Positions 35,677 to 45,807 of a DNA stretch of 64,000 nucleotides are shown here, piece by piece. The notes under the pieces were generated by a model. That model had not been told where the DNA came from. It made no database searches and worked only from the letters and a program-made list of their open reading frames with translations. Position numbers and translations under genes: made by a program. Every line of letters begins with the position of its first letter. Position 1 is the first letter of the stretch. This DNA is from Culex pipiens pallens (taxonomy: Eukaryota; Arthropoda; Insecta; Diptera; Culicidae): assembly GCF_016801865.2 (NCBI RefSeq), contig NC_068938.1:22130873-22194872 (forward strand). Direction: 5' to 3'.

Positions 35677-37934
35677 GGAGGGTGATCCAGCCGCACATCG
35701 TTGATGTTGAAACCTCTAAACTGGGCCCTCGTCCTGTCACGTCCGTTATTAGTCTTGTCGTACATTACAACTAGAATCAGATCTGCCAATGAATTAGTAC
35801 ACTTCGACCAAATAAACACTGACGCTGTATGGATCTGACTCTAGAATAAATGCACAGTTGTGTGTTATTCATAAGTCCAACTTATTCAATTATTCATTTA
35901 AGTCCAAATATTCATTTGCTAACTACTTTGGATTGAAAATCTAAATTTTAATCTAACATCCTCTAAACTTAATGTTCAAAACTAAACGTAAAGGAACTGT
36001 TGTAGTACTACTTCTATCAAAAAACAATAAAAAATTGTGAACTGATATACAAATAGGATAGAAATCGCGATTTGAAAAAGAAATGACCATTTACGTCAAA
36101 AGATCCGTAGTTCCTCGATTCGCAACAATGGTCAATACAACCATAATCCGAAAACCGTTAGTTCAACAGATCAACGAATTTTGTCCGATATCATTACATT
36201 ATTGATTGATCGAGACTCTATGGACAATTTGACATAAAAGAATGCCTAGTATTCTATATCAATCAAAGTTTATTGACAGCATTACTCTAACTTAACAATT
36301 GCAACTAAATTTATCATCAAATAGATTTGGAAGGCATACAGATTTATTTTAAATGCTAATGCTAAGAAACAAATCAACTGTACTATCAAAAAGTCCCACC
36401 TAAATCCCACATTGTGATAGTGAAAAAGTCACAGAAGCAGCGGTGTCTTGTGCAATTGTGATATTTTCACTATCGGAGAACTACCTAGTTCACGAAGACA
36501 GCTTATCGGTCAACGCTTAAGCCCTGGGGCTGCGGCAAAGCGAGTTCTCGTAGCATGAAGTGGTGTCCATAGTGCTTATAAAAAAGAATATATACCCAAA
36601 TTTTAACTAATGCACTAGGATCAAATCATGCCCCTTGACTTTACAAGGCCCAGGGAAAGATAACTTAGAATGGGATCTTCAAATCAAATCTCAATGCCGA
36701 AAAATATACATATCTTTGAAGCAACTTACTCTAACAACGAAACATCTTGATGTTAATACTAAACTTAAGTTATTTAGATCACTGATTTTTCCACACTTTA
36801 TCTATACCGATTTTATTTACTCTAATGCCAGCGGTATGCATATTGATAGGCTACGTATTGCTTTGAATGCTTGTGTAAGATATGTTTTCAACTTAAATAG
36901 AATGTCTAGGGTTTCGCATTTACAAAAACACCTTATTGGATGTAGTTTTTCAAACTTCTATAAATTTAGATCATGTGTTGTCTTACACAGAATTATTAAC
37001 ACCAAAAAACCCACATACCTTTATGAAAAATTAGTATCGTTTCGTAACACCAGAACTTACAGCTTTCTAATACCCAACCATAGCTCATTTTATTACAGTC
37101 AATCGTTTTTTGCTAGGGGCATTGTAAATTGGAACAGCCTTCCGACAACATTGAAACAAAATACTTCTAAATATAATTTCAAGCAGAGTTTACTCGCCAA
37201 CCTCAACATGAACCACTAGTTAAATAAGAGAACCAAATAAAATTAAAGTTAGTTAATTTAAATTGAAGCAGAACTCAGCAGAACACACACTGTAACATAA
37301 AAAAGACTATGTCTTAAGTTACTATATGGAATAAAACAAATAAATAAATAAATAAAATAAATAAAAAGCATTGAGCGTTGACGATTTAAATCTAGGTACC
37401 TATTAAATTGCATTTTTGAATTTAATGAATAAATTACACCGTGTAACAAAATGGGAAAAACGTTTGCGTCTAGAAAGTCGTGTGGAAGCCTAGGGTTTAA
37501 GGTCCCAGAATCACCCCTGCTTTTAGAATTTTTTTCATAAATTGAACAGGAGCCGAACAGCATGTAGGTACATACAGAAGTTTGTACTACTCCTATTTAC
37601 TCACATTTCTTCGGCTGGAAGTGCTGCTTCTCAAACACCTCGCGCTCTCCGTCGGCCACCAGCTGCGCAATCACGGCCGGGTCGCGCTCCGCCTTGTGCT
37701 GATCGAAGCGGGCCCGCAGAATCGTGGCATGGTAGCGGTAGATGTATCTGCAAATGATCCGAACCAAATCCGTAAGAATTTGCGGTTTGTTTTGGTCAAT
37801 TACATAAGCTGAACACCCCGTTCGGTTTTGCTCTCGACTTACCTCCGGTCGTACCACGCCTCCAGGTTGCGCAGCGCTTTCTTGTACAGCGTGCAGACAC
37901 GCTTGGTGTGCGCGACCACGGCCGGGGCGGACAT
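27932..37934 (-). CDS. NDUFB9: NADH dehydrogenase (ubiquinone) 1 beta subcomplex subunit 9
   Basis: Three exons on the minus strand: 37934-37843 (92 nt), 37747-37605 (143 nt) and 28128-27932 (197 nt). Donors are GTAAGT and GTGAGT, acceptors TTTGCAG and TTTTCAG, and all phases agree, giving 143 residues. The protein has an LYR-family start (HTKRVCTLYKKALR), then YRYHATILRARFDQHK, and the C-terminal block PPDWVLDYWHPLEKAQYP, all typical of NDUFB9, a membrane-arm accessory subunit of mitochondrial complex I that binds acyl carrier protein (family knowledge). Length is below the human 179 residues because the C-terminal extension is short. The 9,476-bp second intron is packed with transposons. 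The start codon lies 342 bp from the divergent DPM1 start, so the two probably share a promoter region. Confidence 0.95.
28449..28686. mobile_element. MITE with CACTCAAACCCC ends, 238 bp
   Basis: Left terminus CACTCAAACCCCGATGGTTT, right terminus the inverse of CACTCAACCCCCGGTGGTT; TA flanks both sides (28447-28448, 28687-28688). Internal CACTTTTTAGTTTGAC occurs repeatedly. A truncated copy is at 40766-40855. Confidence 0.8.
29020..29165. repeat. Inverted copy of the repeat at 8802-8945
   Basis: The phrases TGGAGAGGTAGCTTATTAGG and GTCAAAATGTACATGATGCC are the reverse complement of text at 8802-8945. It marks a dispersed repeat of unknown class present in both the Pez and NDUFB9 introns. Confidence 0.6.
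29463..29625. mobile_element. MITE with AAGGAGCTATTA ends, copy 1
   Basis: About 163 bp, AAGGAGCTATTAT...AGTCTAATAGCTCCTT, with GCAAACAAACAAACTTTTT and GTTTGCAAAAACGTCAG inside. A second copy is at 33397-33550. The ends are inverted repeats; the flanks do not give a clear target duplication. Confidence 0.65.
30413..31745. mobile_element. 1,333-bp insertion with 21-bp TSD, class unknown
   Basis: A perfect 21-bp direct repeat (30392-30412 and 31746-31766) brackets this segment, and the sequence on each side reads as one repeat-rich block of TTGTTAT/ATAACA phrases. The insert ends are GCAATTCACAATTTTCAGTG and CACCCTTGGCCTGC; there is no poly(A) and no terminal repeat. It is less AT-rich than its surroundings near both ends. 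The longest frame is 31354-31770 (138 codons, start not supported), with no recognisable domain. The TSD length suggests target-primed retroposition. Confidence 0.6.
33397..33550. mobile_element. MITE with AAGGAGCTATTA ends, copy 2
   Basis: About 154 bp, AAGGAGCTATTAGACTA...TAGTCTAATAGCTTCTT, with the same internal phrases as 29463-29625 and long self-complementarity. Confidence 0.7.
33734..33856. repeat. Hairpin MITE around GGGCACATAACTTTTGTA
   Basis: The arms TTAGGGCACATAACTTTTGT and its near complement ACAAAAGTTATGTGCCCTTT face each other across about 60 bp, with further pairing of GTGTCCCTTTCAC and GTGAAAGGGATAC. The whole stretch folds as one hairpin. Confidence 0.7.
33921..33999. repeat. 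Near-perfect 79-bp hairpin
   Basis: TGATCAATTTTCTTCGAAAA and its exact complement TTTTCGAAGAAAATTGATCA, extended by TGAT(T)AACGG/CCGTTGATCA, flank a loop of about 19 bases. Arms of 30 bp with one mismatch or bulge make it hairpin-shaped like a miRNA precursor, but it is more likely a tiny MITE beside the one at 33734-33856. Confidence 0.7.
34482..35475. mobile_element. hAT-type foldback MITE, 994 bp, inside the LINE
   Basis: Termini TAGGGTGTTTCATCC and its complement; the arms of about 390 bp are near-complementary throughout (for example GCGCATTGGATCGACGTCCG against its mate around 35160). A perfect 8-bp duplication ATGTGTAT lies at 34474-34481 and 35476-35483. TAGGG ends with an 8-bp TSD indicate hAT. 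There is no transposase frame. Confidence 0.85.
35621..36655 (-). mobile_element. Poly(A)-tailed retrocopy, 1,035 bp, 24-bp TSD
   Basis: A 24-bp direct repeat of LINE sequence (35597-35620 and 36656-36679) brackets the insert. On the plus strand it begins with 55 T (35621-35675), meaning a poly(A) tail in minus orientation. The transcript-like sequence starts at 36655 with CCCTGGGCCTTGTAAAGTC and ends GCGGCTGGATCACCCTCCC before the tail. It has no reading frame above 60 codons in sense. It could be a 5'-truncated LINE 3' end, a SINE-like element or a copy of a non-coding RNA; I do not recognise it. Confidence 0.8.
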
Positions 37935-39061
<1,127 letters not shown>

Positions 39062-39160
39062 ATTGTGCGGAGGGGGACTGAATGGAACTTCAAATGTATG
39101 TATTTTAGCATGGAATTAGCCTTTTTTTTTTTGCTATAAATATCACACTATCCATGCAGG

Positions 39161-39337
39161 ACATATTTGGAGTTTTTTTTTTTGAAAAGGTCCAATAAAC
39201 CAAATTTTCAGTTTTTGCTTTTTGGGTGTTTTTTAATACCCCTGACTCAAGGCGGTTTCAAAATACCCAAAAAGCAAAAACTGGAAATTTGGTTTACTGG
39301 ACCTTTTTAAAAAAAATAAAAATCTCCAGATATGAAG
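39161..39337. mobile_element. Hairpin MITE with GGTCC...TAAACC arms
   Basis: The arms AGGTCCAATAAACCAAATTT and the complement AAATTTGGTTTACTGGACCT, with TTTTTGCTTTTTGGGTGTTTT facing its complement, fold almost end to end. The outer ends are TATTTGGAG(T)n and (A)nATCTCCAGATA. Similar T-rich ends with GGTCCTATAAAC occur at 44381-44466, 51921-52000 and 33003-33070. Confidence 0.7.
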
Positions 39338-40339
39338 TTTACAAAACTCGTTTGAACTGGGAACTTCAAAATAACAGCAACAACAAAGTTTTAAATACTA
39401 GTTAAAATAACTATTATTTTGTATGTAAGGGAGTTTTGCTCTGCCACATCGTAAAGGTTCTTTTTTATAGTTTTTTTTTTATATTCTGTTTTTATGTATT
39501 TTGGCCTTCCTCACTGATGAAGCCTACACACAATGAAATAAAAAAATCGATTAAATTCATTTATTCAAAAATTCTTAAATTCTGAAATTCTTTAAAAATT
39601 CTAAAATTACTAAATTTCTTAATTCTGATATTCCTAAATTCATTAGTTCTTGAATTCCAAAATTCTTAGATTCAAAAATTAATCAAATACAATCTTTTTT
39701 TTCAATTTCCTCAACAGGAGCCTAGAAGTAAAAAAAAATGTATATAATTAGTTCTTGTTTCTGTTTTTTGATTATTTTTTTTTTATATTAATATATCAAT
39801 AACGATTTTTTTTAATCAAGTCTAAATTTCAAAACTTCGTAAAAATTTGCTTTTAAATGTAGGAGACTTCCATTTTTTTTAAAATTAGTCAATTAGTAAA
39901 TAGAACTTAAAGGATGGATAGATTTTAAAATTAGTTTTGAAAAAAAAAGTTTACTGCATTTTTCAGAAAGTGTCTTTTTCTATAGGTCGTTTTATGGAAC
40001 CAAATCAATTAATCGAAACACAGTTAATTTTTCGATATTTTGCATGAAATAAGAAAATGGGGGCGGATTCCGAGAATGAACGCTAAAATGAATACCTATA
40101 AAAAACGCTTAAGAAACTGTAGCGGAAAAGGTCACTTTTAAGAAAATAATAATCAAAAAACTAGAAAAAAAACAATATTTAGGAAAATTCAGAATACAGA
40201 AATTTATAAATTTTTGATTCCCCCCCTTGTAACTTGTACGATTGATTCTAAACTGTAATTTTAAATAAATTGTTTAACCTTTTTTTAATGTTATTTTTTG
40301 CAATTCCATCGTGAAACTACTTACTTTTCCTGTCATTCT

Positions 40340-40690
40340 TGAACGACGAAATAGCCTACTTTTCTGTACAAAATAAATGCTGAAAAGTTCTACTTTTCAG
40401 CACTGAAATGAGTGCTGAAAAGTTGAACTTTTAAGCACTTGTTTCGAAAAGTAACACTTTTCAACCTTTTTTTTTATTTAAACGATTTATTGACAAAATA
40501 CATGAAAATTTGACTTACAATTTCACTCAACGGGTGTTTTTCGGAATTGCAAAAAATGTTGTATGGAACTCGTTGCAAAACTTGATTTTTTCAGCACTCT
40601 TCGTATTTATCCAACTCGGTGAACCTCGTTGGATAAATGTACGACTCGTGCTGAAAAAATCCTCTTTTTGCAACTTGTTGCATAAACTAC
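40340..40690. repeat. Dispersed repeat with TTTTCAGCACT phrases, copy 1
   Basis: Contains AGTGCTGAAAAGTT and AACTTTTCAGCACT pairs in both orientations and a longer self-complementary part (TGCAACTTG/CAAGTTGCA type) near 40545-40690. The set of phrases recurs in inverse order at 60230-60560. Confidence 0.55.
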
Positions 40691-40765
40691 TATTTTAATC
40701 AAATGGGGCAGTTTTCGAATTTTGGGAAAAAAATTAAAAAAGGGTTTTTAATAAATTCATTGATA

Positions 40766-40855
40766 CACTCAAACCCCGATGGTTTGACACCAACTGTTGT
40801 CAAACGAACGGGGTCACACCCTATTTACACGGAGTTCACACACACTACCAAACGT
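40766..40855. mobile_element. Truncated copy of the CACTCAAACCCC MITE
   Basis: The left 90 bp match 28449-28545 closely, starting CACTCAAACCCCGATGGTTT after TA and stopping at ACCAAACGTA. The right half is missing. Confidence 0.7.
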
Positions 40856-41845
40856 ACTTTATTTTTTTTTATAGAAGCATAAATGCAATAATGTAAAAAG
40901 CATTTCGTTTTGTTTTTTTGTTGTTGTTGCGGCTTCCGATAATCGAGTCTGGACCTCGGTCTGGACTGTAAACAAAATAATGAGTTCAAAAATAAAAAAA
41001 TTAAAATATTACAAATTTTTAAAAATCAAAAATTTTTAATTCTGAAATGCAAACATTCAAATATGAACGAAATATAAAAAAAATAAAAAATAAGAATTTA
41101 AATATTGAATAATATAAATTTTGATGGCATCAAATATAAAGCTCAATATAATAAAAGAATTCTAGCATTTAAATATTCAATAAAATAATCAGAAATTACA
41201 TGATTAAGAAATTTTGGAATTATTTTTTTTAATTTGAAAAATTGAATCTTTCTTAACTTAAAGATTTTTAAGCTCCAAAAATAAAAAAAACAAAGAATTC
41301 AAAAATCAAGTTCAAAATAAAAAAAAAAGAAAGTTTAAAAATTCTAAAATTTGAAATACAAATATAAAAAAAAAATTAAGTCTGAAAATTTTAAGAAAAC
41401 AAACACAGGTCGTTCTCGATTAACCGAAGTCTTCGCTAAATATCACTCCAGATAATCGAATCACAAAATTCGTATTATTATCAAAATTTAGGTCATTAAC
41501 CTTAAATATGACTCCAAAAATGCTCCAAAGTTATGTGATTTCTAAGAACCAAGATTTAATAATTTAAAAATTTGCGAATACAAGAATTCCTAAATTTTAG
41601 ATTCTTGATATTTAAAATTTTGAATTGAGTTTTTAAGTTTTTTAAATGTAACATTTAAGTTTCGATCGCACTAGGTTTTTTGGCCAAATTTTCCCTAGTT
41701 TTTGTTTAATTGCATTTGAAGAACCTTCTGTTCTGTTGCTTAAGCGGTTTATGAAAAGGAAATAGTTGCAAGGAACACCAAATCTCTATGAACCAGCCAT
41801 TGACACAAATTGTAAAATTGTTATTTCGGTAAATAAAATGAATTA

Positions 41846-42545
41846 AGGGGTTACATACATGTAGAAAATCACAAAATTTCATATTTCAGAAAATTTATTA
41901 AATCACATTAAAAGATGTTTTTCAATCACTCCTGAAAGTTTCATGAAGATATTTTATGATTTAAGTAAGTTACAGACGATTTAAGCTGAAAATTTTGCCA
42001 TGCGCAAAGCGAACTGTCAAACTTCGCGAGCGTTTTTCTCTGAACACAGAGTTGATTTACGGGTGCCACGATATCTCGAGATGGGATGGACCAAATTGGC
42101 TGAAATTTGGGGTGAAGACTCGCAAGACATATTCCGTGTGCATGACAAAGCCCAATTTTGAAATTTTACATTTTTAAAAAATACAAAAATCGAAAACTTG
42201 CGATTTTTAATATGAAAAACATAAAAATATTTTTAATCCTTTTTAAAAATAAACTTTTTGAAAACGGCCTTCGTCATGCACACAGGACCGGTTTAACGAG
42301 TCTTCACCAAAATTTTGAGCCGATTTGGTCAATGCAGTGTTGAGATATCGTGGCACCCGTTTTTTGAAAATGCTAACTTCATATAGCTGTATCTCGGCAA
42401 TGATACAACCAAATGTCTTCAAATTTATATTTTTATTAGTTGAAAATGTTTATTTTAATGTCCTGAAAACAGATTAAAAAAAAGTTTAAGTTTGTGCTCA
42501 AACCAACCTCTGAAATTTTTGCCGATTTACATGTATGTAACCCCT
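41846..42545. mobile_element. Harbinger-like MITE, 700 bp, TTA TSD
   Basis: The termini AGGGGTTACATACATGTA and its exact complement are flanked by TTA on both sides (41843-41845, 42546-42548). Inside, GGGTGCCACGATATCTC faces GAGATATCGTGGCACCC and GACGAAGGCCGTTTTC faces weaker mates, so the element folds over most of its length. A 3-bp TTA duplication suits PIF/Harbinger. Confidence 0.8.
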
Positions 42546-43190
42546 TTAATTGAAAAAAATTTTACATTTTGAATTATTAATTTTTTTATTGCAATCTTTT
42601 TATTTATATTTTTTCAAACAAGAAATTAAAAAAGGAATGCTCAACTTTTCTTGACCGCGTTCCTTCCGAGCTCCGTAAATAGCTTAAATTTGTATGAAAA
42701 ACTATCCTGCGTGAAATGCATTAATCAATTTCACTTTAAAAAAATGATTTAAGAAAATGCGAACGCTAAATGGAACAACTGACAGCTGTCAAAAGCTTGA
42801 AACCGCGAGCTCGGAAATCGTCCAAAAATGGGGTTGAAATTTCAACATCAGTTGACTTATGGTTCTGAAATTTGAGTGCTTTTCAATCCGAATCCGTTCG
42901 AACATTAAATAAAAGTTTGACCCAGCGGACAATCTAAAGTAGCGAGATCCGACCTAACGAATCGGATCTGTATATGAATTTGGTCTATAAATTAAGTTAG
43001 AATTGTGCATTTTATTGTTCACAACGATAAAGCTTTTTTTTCTCAGCGCTATGACATAATATTGTACGAACAAAAAAAAAAATTAAATGAAATTTTGAAT
43101 CGGGTTGGAAAATTTAACTGCGCAGCCTTTCTGGAAAGAACGTCTCGTTTTTGACAGCTTGTTCCCAGGGTACCATTTTCTATCGTCTTA

Positions 43191-43428
43191 CACGCAGAAA
43201 AATAAGGCATATTTGAATCAACAAAACGTTTTGTTGATTTGAAAATCATGATTTTTGTTGAATCAACGCTAAACGTCAAAGCAGCTTTTTCTAAACAACA
43301 AAAGACTTTTGTGGAGTTGAGAAAATCAAGGTTTGTTTCAACGCAAAATCGGCGTTGGTTATGTTCAACAAAAAATTTGTTGATTCAAACCTCGTACAGG
43401 CTGATTCTACAAAACATTTTTCTGCGTG
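43191..43428. mobile_element. MITE with CACGCAGAAAAAT ends, 238 bp
   Basis: The termini CACGCAGAAAAATA and inverse ATTTTTCTGCGTG are flanked by TA (43189-43190 and 43429-43430). Internal GTTGATTCAA/TTGAATCAAC phrases repeat. No reading frame. Confidence 0.8.
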
Positions 43429-43810
43429 TATCCATTTTCTAATTTTCTGCATTAATTTTTTTTAGTAAAAGCAAGAATAAAAGACTGTCTCAACCTCATC
43501 CACTACAGTTATTATAGAGATTTATTTTGAGTGTACGCGTGTCTTTAATCGTTGGACATGAAAATTAACCCAGGGTGGCTTTAGGACCCTATCGGTAATC
43601 TTTTTTTACAAATTTATTTATTGCATTATTAAATATTTACAGAACTGGCATCACTGCAAAGTTGCAGAAAAAGTTTGGGCGAGATTCCGTTGCAAAGTTG
43701 CAGTTGCTGGGTAACGGCAGTTAGGGGCAATCCATCAATCACGTGTAAATTTCAATTCAATTTGTGAAAACTTTAATAAAAATAAAATAAAAAGGAAAGC
43801 ACGATAATAT

Positions 43811-44301
43811 TACTTTAAGTCAAGCTTCCCTGCACCGTGCGGTACACGCGGTTCGCTTGCACCTCGGGTTTGCTTTGCGCCTGCTTTGTTCGGTTTACAC
43901 CCGTACCCGACTCACACGAGCCGAGGGTATTTTGGTTCATCGTACCAGCGCACCACGACACTCTCGTTTCGCCGCGTCGGTTTTGTGTCTGGCACTCACC
44001 CATGGCATGAACCCGGTATATGAGCCAAGGTGCTTCACTCGTTACGAGCCGAGGTACGTGCCGTGGTACGCGCTGGCGGTACAAAACGGGTTCAATACCA
44101 CGACACGTACCACGGCACGCTGTGTTCATGCCATGGGTGAGTGCCAGACACAAAACCGATGGGGCGAGCCGAGAGTGTCGTGGTGCGCTGGTACGATGTA
44201 CCAAGATACCAATACAAAAATGGGTTCAGGCACGTACCAAAGCTAGAAAACCAAACCCGCGGTGTGCGTTGGCACTGGCGCATGGGAAGCTTGCTTTAAG
44301 T
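43811..44301. repeat. GC-rich foldback element, about 490 bp
   Basis: The arms CAAGCTTCCC.../...GGGAAGCTTG continue inward with CATCGTACCAGCGCACCACG facing CGTGGTGCGCTGGTACGATG, GTCTGGCACTCACCCATGGC facing its complement, and an inner pair GGTACGTGCCGTGGTACG facing CGTACCACGGCACG. It is clearly richer in G+C than surrounding DNA. Frames on both strands reflect the palindrome and are not genes. Confidence 0.8.
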
Positions 44302-44380
44302 AGAAGACCAGGAATATTAACCAAGAAATTCAATGAGATATTTACGATTTTTGGTTTCTGGAGCTGGTTACAAACTATAA

Positions 44381-44466
44381 CTAGAGTTTTTTTTTTTTAA
44401 AAGGTCCTATAAACTATTGTCTTTTACCTATATGTTTATAGGACTTATTAAAAAAAAAACTCTATA
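44381..44466. mobile_element. 86-bp hairpin MITE
   Basis: TAGAGTTTTTTTTTTTTTAA plus AAGGTCCTATAAAC faces GTTTATAGGACTTATT plus A-run and CTCTA. Related copies: 51921-52000 and, diverged, 33003-33070. Confidence 0.65.
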
Positions 44467-44661
44467 TAAGTACTAGGTACATAATATGGTACATCATATT
44501 ATAAATTTGGCGAGAGTTTCGACGTGGTTTATGGATGACGCATCGAAAAGTAACGGTGACGATGCAACTTGTTTTCCTCATCACTCGTCCGTCAAACCGC
44601 GTCGGCGTCAGTTGAGAAAAAATTTCTTCCTCAAATTCCGAACCAATCTCGTGACCAGACC

Positions 44662-45168
44662 ATGTCCTCCAGTTCCGACGAAGCCGGTTCCAACCCGGCG
44701 CCGTCGCCGCCAGCAGCAGCAGCCCCCGTGGCCAAGGCCCGCGCCTCCTCGTCGGCGGAGTCATCGGACGAAGAACTTGCGGCGGTCCAACCGTGGCTGG
44801 ACAAGGTGATGGAAGCCTTCATCAACATTCCGTCCGAGGACGCCAAAAAGGGCATTTCGATGTTCAAGGTGAGAAACTACCTCCAGGACAAGCACCACGT
44901 GACCAAGGCCAAGGTTCAGAAGGAAACTAATCCGGCGCTGAAGGTCGCACTGGCCCGGAAGTACATCATCAAGACGACGGCGCTGAACAACGTGTTCATG
45001 GGATCGGCCCGGCTTAATCCGGCGTACGCCATCAGCCGGCTGCGGCACAGCGAGGAAACGGAGGACGAAAAGGTCGGAGGAGCCGGCGGCCGGAAGCGCA
45101 AGGCCAGCGCCGATGAGGACGGAACCAAAAGCGTCAAGCGGCGATTTCCGTTCGGAAAGGCGCACTGA
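44662..45168 (+). CDS. Linker-histone-like (H15 winged-helix-type) small basic protein A
   Basis: Single exon, 168 residues, from ATG at 44662. A longer frame upstream lacks an ATG, so this is the start. The N-terminus is Ser/Ala/Pro-rich and acidic at SSAESSDEEL. A globular segment, about residues 44-122 (PWLDKVMEAFINIPSEDAKK, MFKVRNYLQDKHHVTKAKV, VALARKYIIKTTAL), has the helix-helix-helix-wing spacing of H1-type domains. The C-terminus has two basic patches, GGRKRKAS and KSVKRRFPFGK, suggesting a nuclear localisation signal. It faces a similar gene at 45808-46287. I infer a DNA- or chromatin-binding protein; the family match is by eye and moderate. AATAAA at 45390 provides a 3' end. Confidence 0.75.
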   Translation: MSSSSDEAGSNPAPSPPAAAAPVAKARASSSAESSDEELAAVQPWLDKVMEAFINIPSEDAKKGISMFKVRNYLQDKHHVTKAKVQKETNPALKVALARKYIIKTTALNNVFMGSARLNPAYAISRLRHSEETEDEKVGGAGGRKRKASADEDGTKSVKRRFPFGKAH

Positions 45169-45389
45169 AGCTGCCCCGCGCGGAACAGCTGTGGCCTCAG
45201 AAGCTTCCTGAGCAAAGGGAAGTGTTTCGGAAGAGGCCGGGAGAAGCTGGATTTCATTTTTTTTTGTTATTCGTTAGTTATTCCTTTTTGTTTTTTGTTT
45301 AAAAATGAATTCAATCGATTTGATTTATCATGTGAAATGGAATCACACATTTGCTAAAACAGATCCTAAAACTTGTTAATTTATTCGAA

Positions 45390-45399
45390 AATAAATAAA
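45390..45399 (+). promoter_or_regulatory. Overlapping poly(A) signals for protein A gene
   Basis: Two overlapping AATAAA hexamers about 220 bp after the stop codon at 45168. Confidence 0.6.
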
Positions 45400-45807
45400 T
45401 GCTGTTAATATATATCCCAGAGGCAAAAACTAAAAATCTGTCTTTTATTTAGGTCTCTAATCTCAAAACGATAAATTTAAATATATAAATAACAAAAACA
45501 TTAATATCAGATCAGATTTCTTTATTAAATTTTCTGAAAACTTCGCAATTTATTTGATATATTTTATAATTTCAAATAATTTCTTGAATAATTTACTATC
45601 GCAGATATAAATTATTTTTTATAATCAAAGACAACAAAATAGGTTATTGAAACCTTGCATTAATGTTAAGTAAGAGGGTCAATAACAATGAACTTGTAGC
45701 AACACTAATAATCTAGCTTTCATCAGCGTAAACCTTCAAAAGGAACGCTTCCTAACCTGGAAGCTTCTGAGGTCGCTCGCCCAAATTGAATCATCCGCCC
45801 CATCCGA

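Larger units (their letters stand above)
34335..37373 (+). pseudogene. Internally deleted non-LTR retrotransposon (CR1/L2/Jockey-like) remnant
   Basis: The host element is visible as three blocks. At 34350-34481 it encodes an endonuclease piece (DIICLTETWLDDSI, GYKLVRQNRNRHGGG). Block 35484-35620 continues GAQICFVNEANNLGLIFKDN. Block 36680-37219 encodes the post-RT C-terminal region (KLFRSLIFPHFIYTDFIYSN, RGIVNWNSLP) with a TAG stop at 37217-37219. A 3' tail of TAAA repeats runs to about 37364. The endonuclease fragment runs directly into C-terminal sequence, so the RT core was deleted before two later insertions (34482-35475 and 35621-36655) broke the copy. A stop in the early part and the deletion make it non-functional. 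Confidence 0.85.
28129..37604 (-). other. 9.5-kb second intron of NDUFB9
   Basis: Bounded by GTGAGT at 37604 and CTTTTCAG at 28129 with matching phase 1. Most of it is mobile DNA, listed separately: MITEs, hairpins, a 1.3-kb retroposition, and a LINE remnant with two nested insertions. The remaining parts are AT-rich and I see no additional gene. Confidence 0.8.
39062..44661. other. Intergenic, repeat-rich DNA between DPM1 and the first linker-histone-like gene
   Basis: No gene is recognisable. Delimited elements are listed at 39161-39337, 40766-40855, 41846-42545, 43191-43428, 43811-44301 and 44381-44466. Bases 40340-40690 share phrases with 60230-60560. Fragments of the pogo-like MITE end occur at 40938-40972 and 41409-41465. 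The remainder is AT-rich. Confidence 0.6.

Noticed and set aside
35676..35700. rRNA 3' end, from GGCTGGATCACC in the retrocopy
   Set aside because: The 12-base resemblance to a small-subunit rRNA terminus is not supported by any other rRNA motif in the 980-bp body.
43815..44400. Overlapping open frames of 126-129 codons on both strands
   Set aside because: They lie in the GC-rich foldback and mirror one another through the palindrome; no ATG context or domain supports them.
44569..44661. N-terminal extension of linker-histone-like protein A
   Set aside because: The extended frame starts at a TTG codon; the first ATG is at 44662 and gives a sensible N-terminus.
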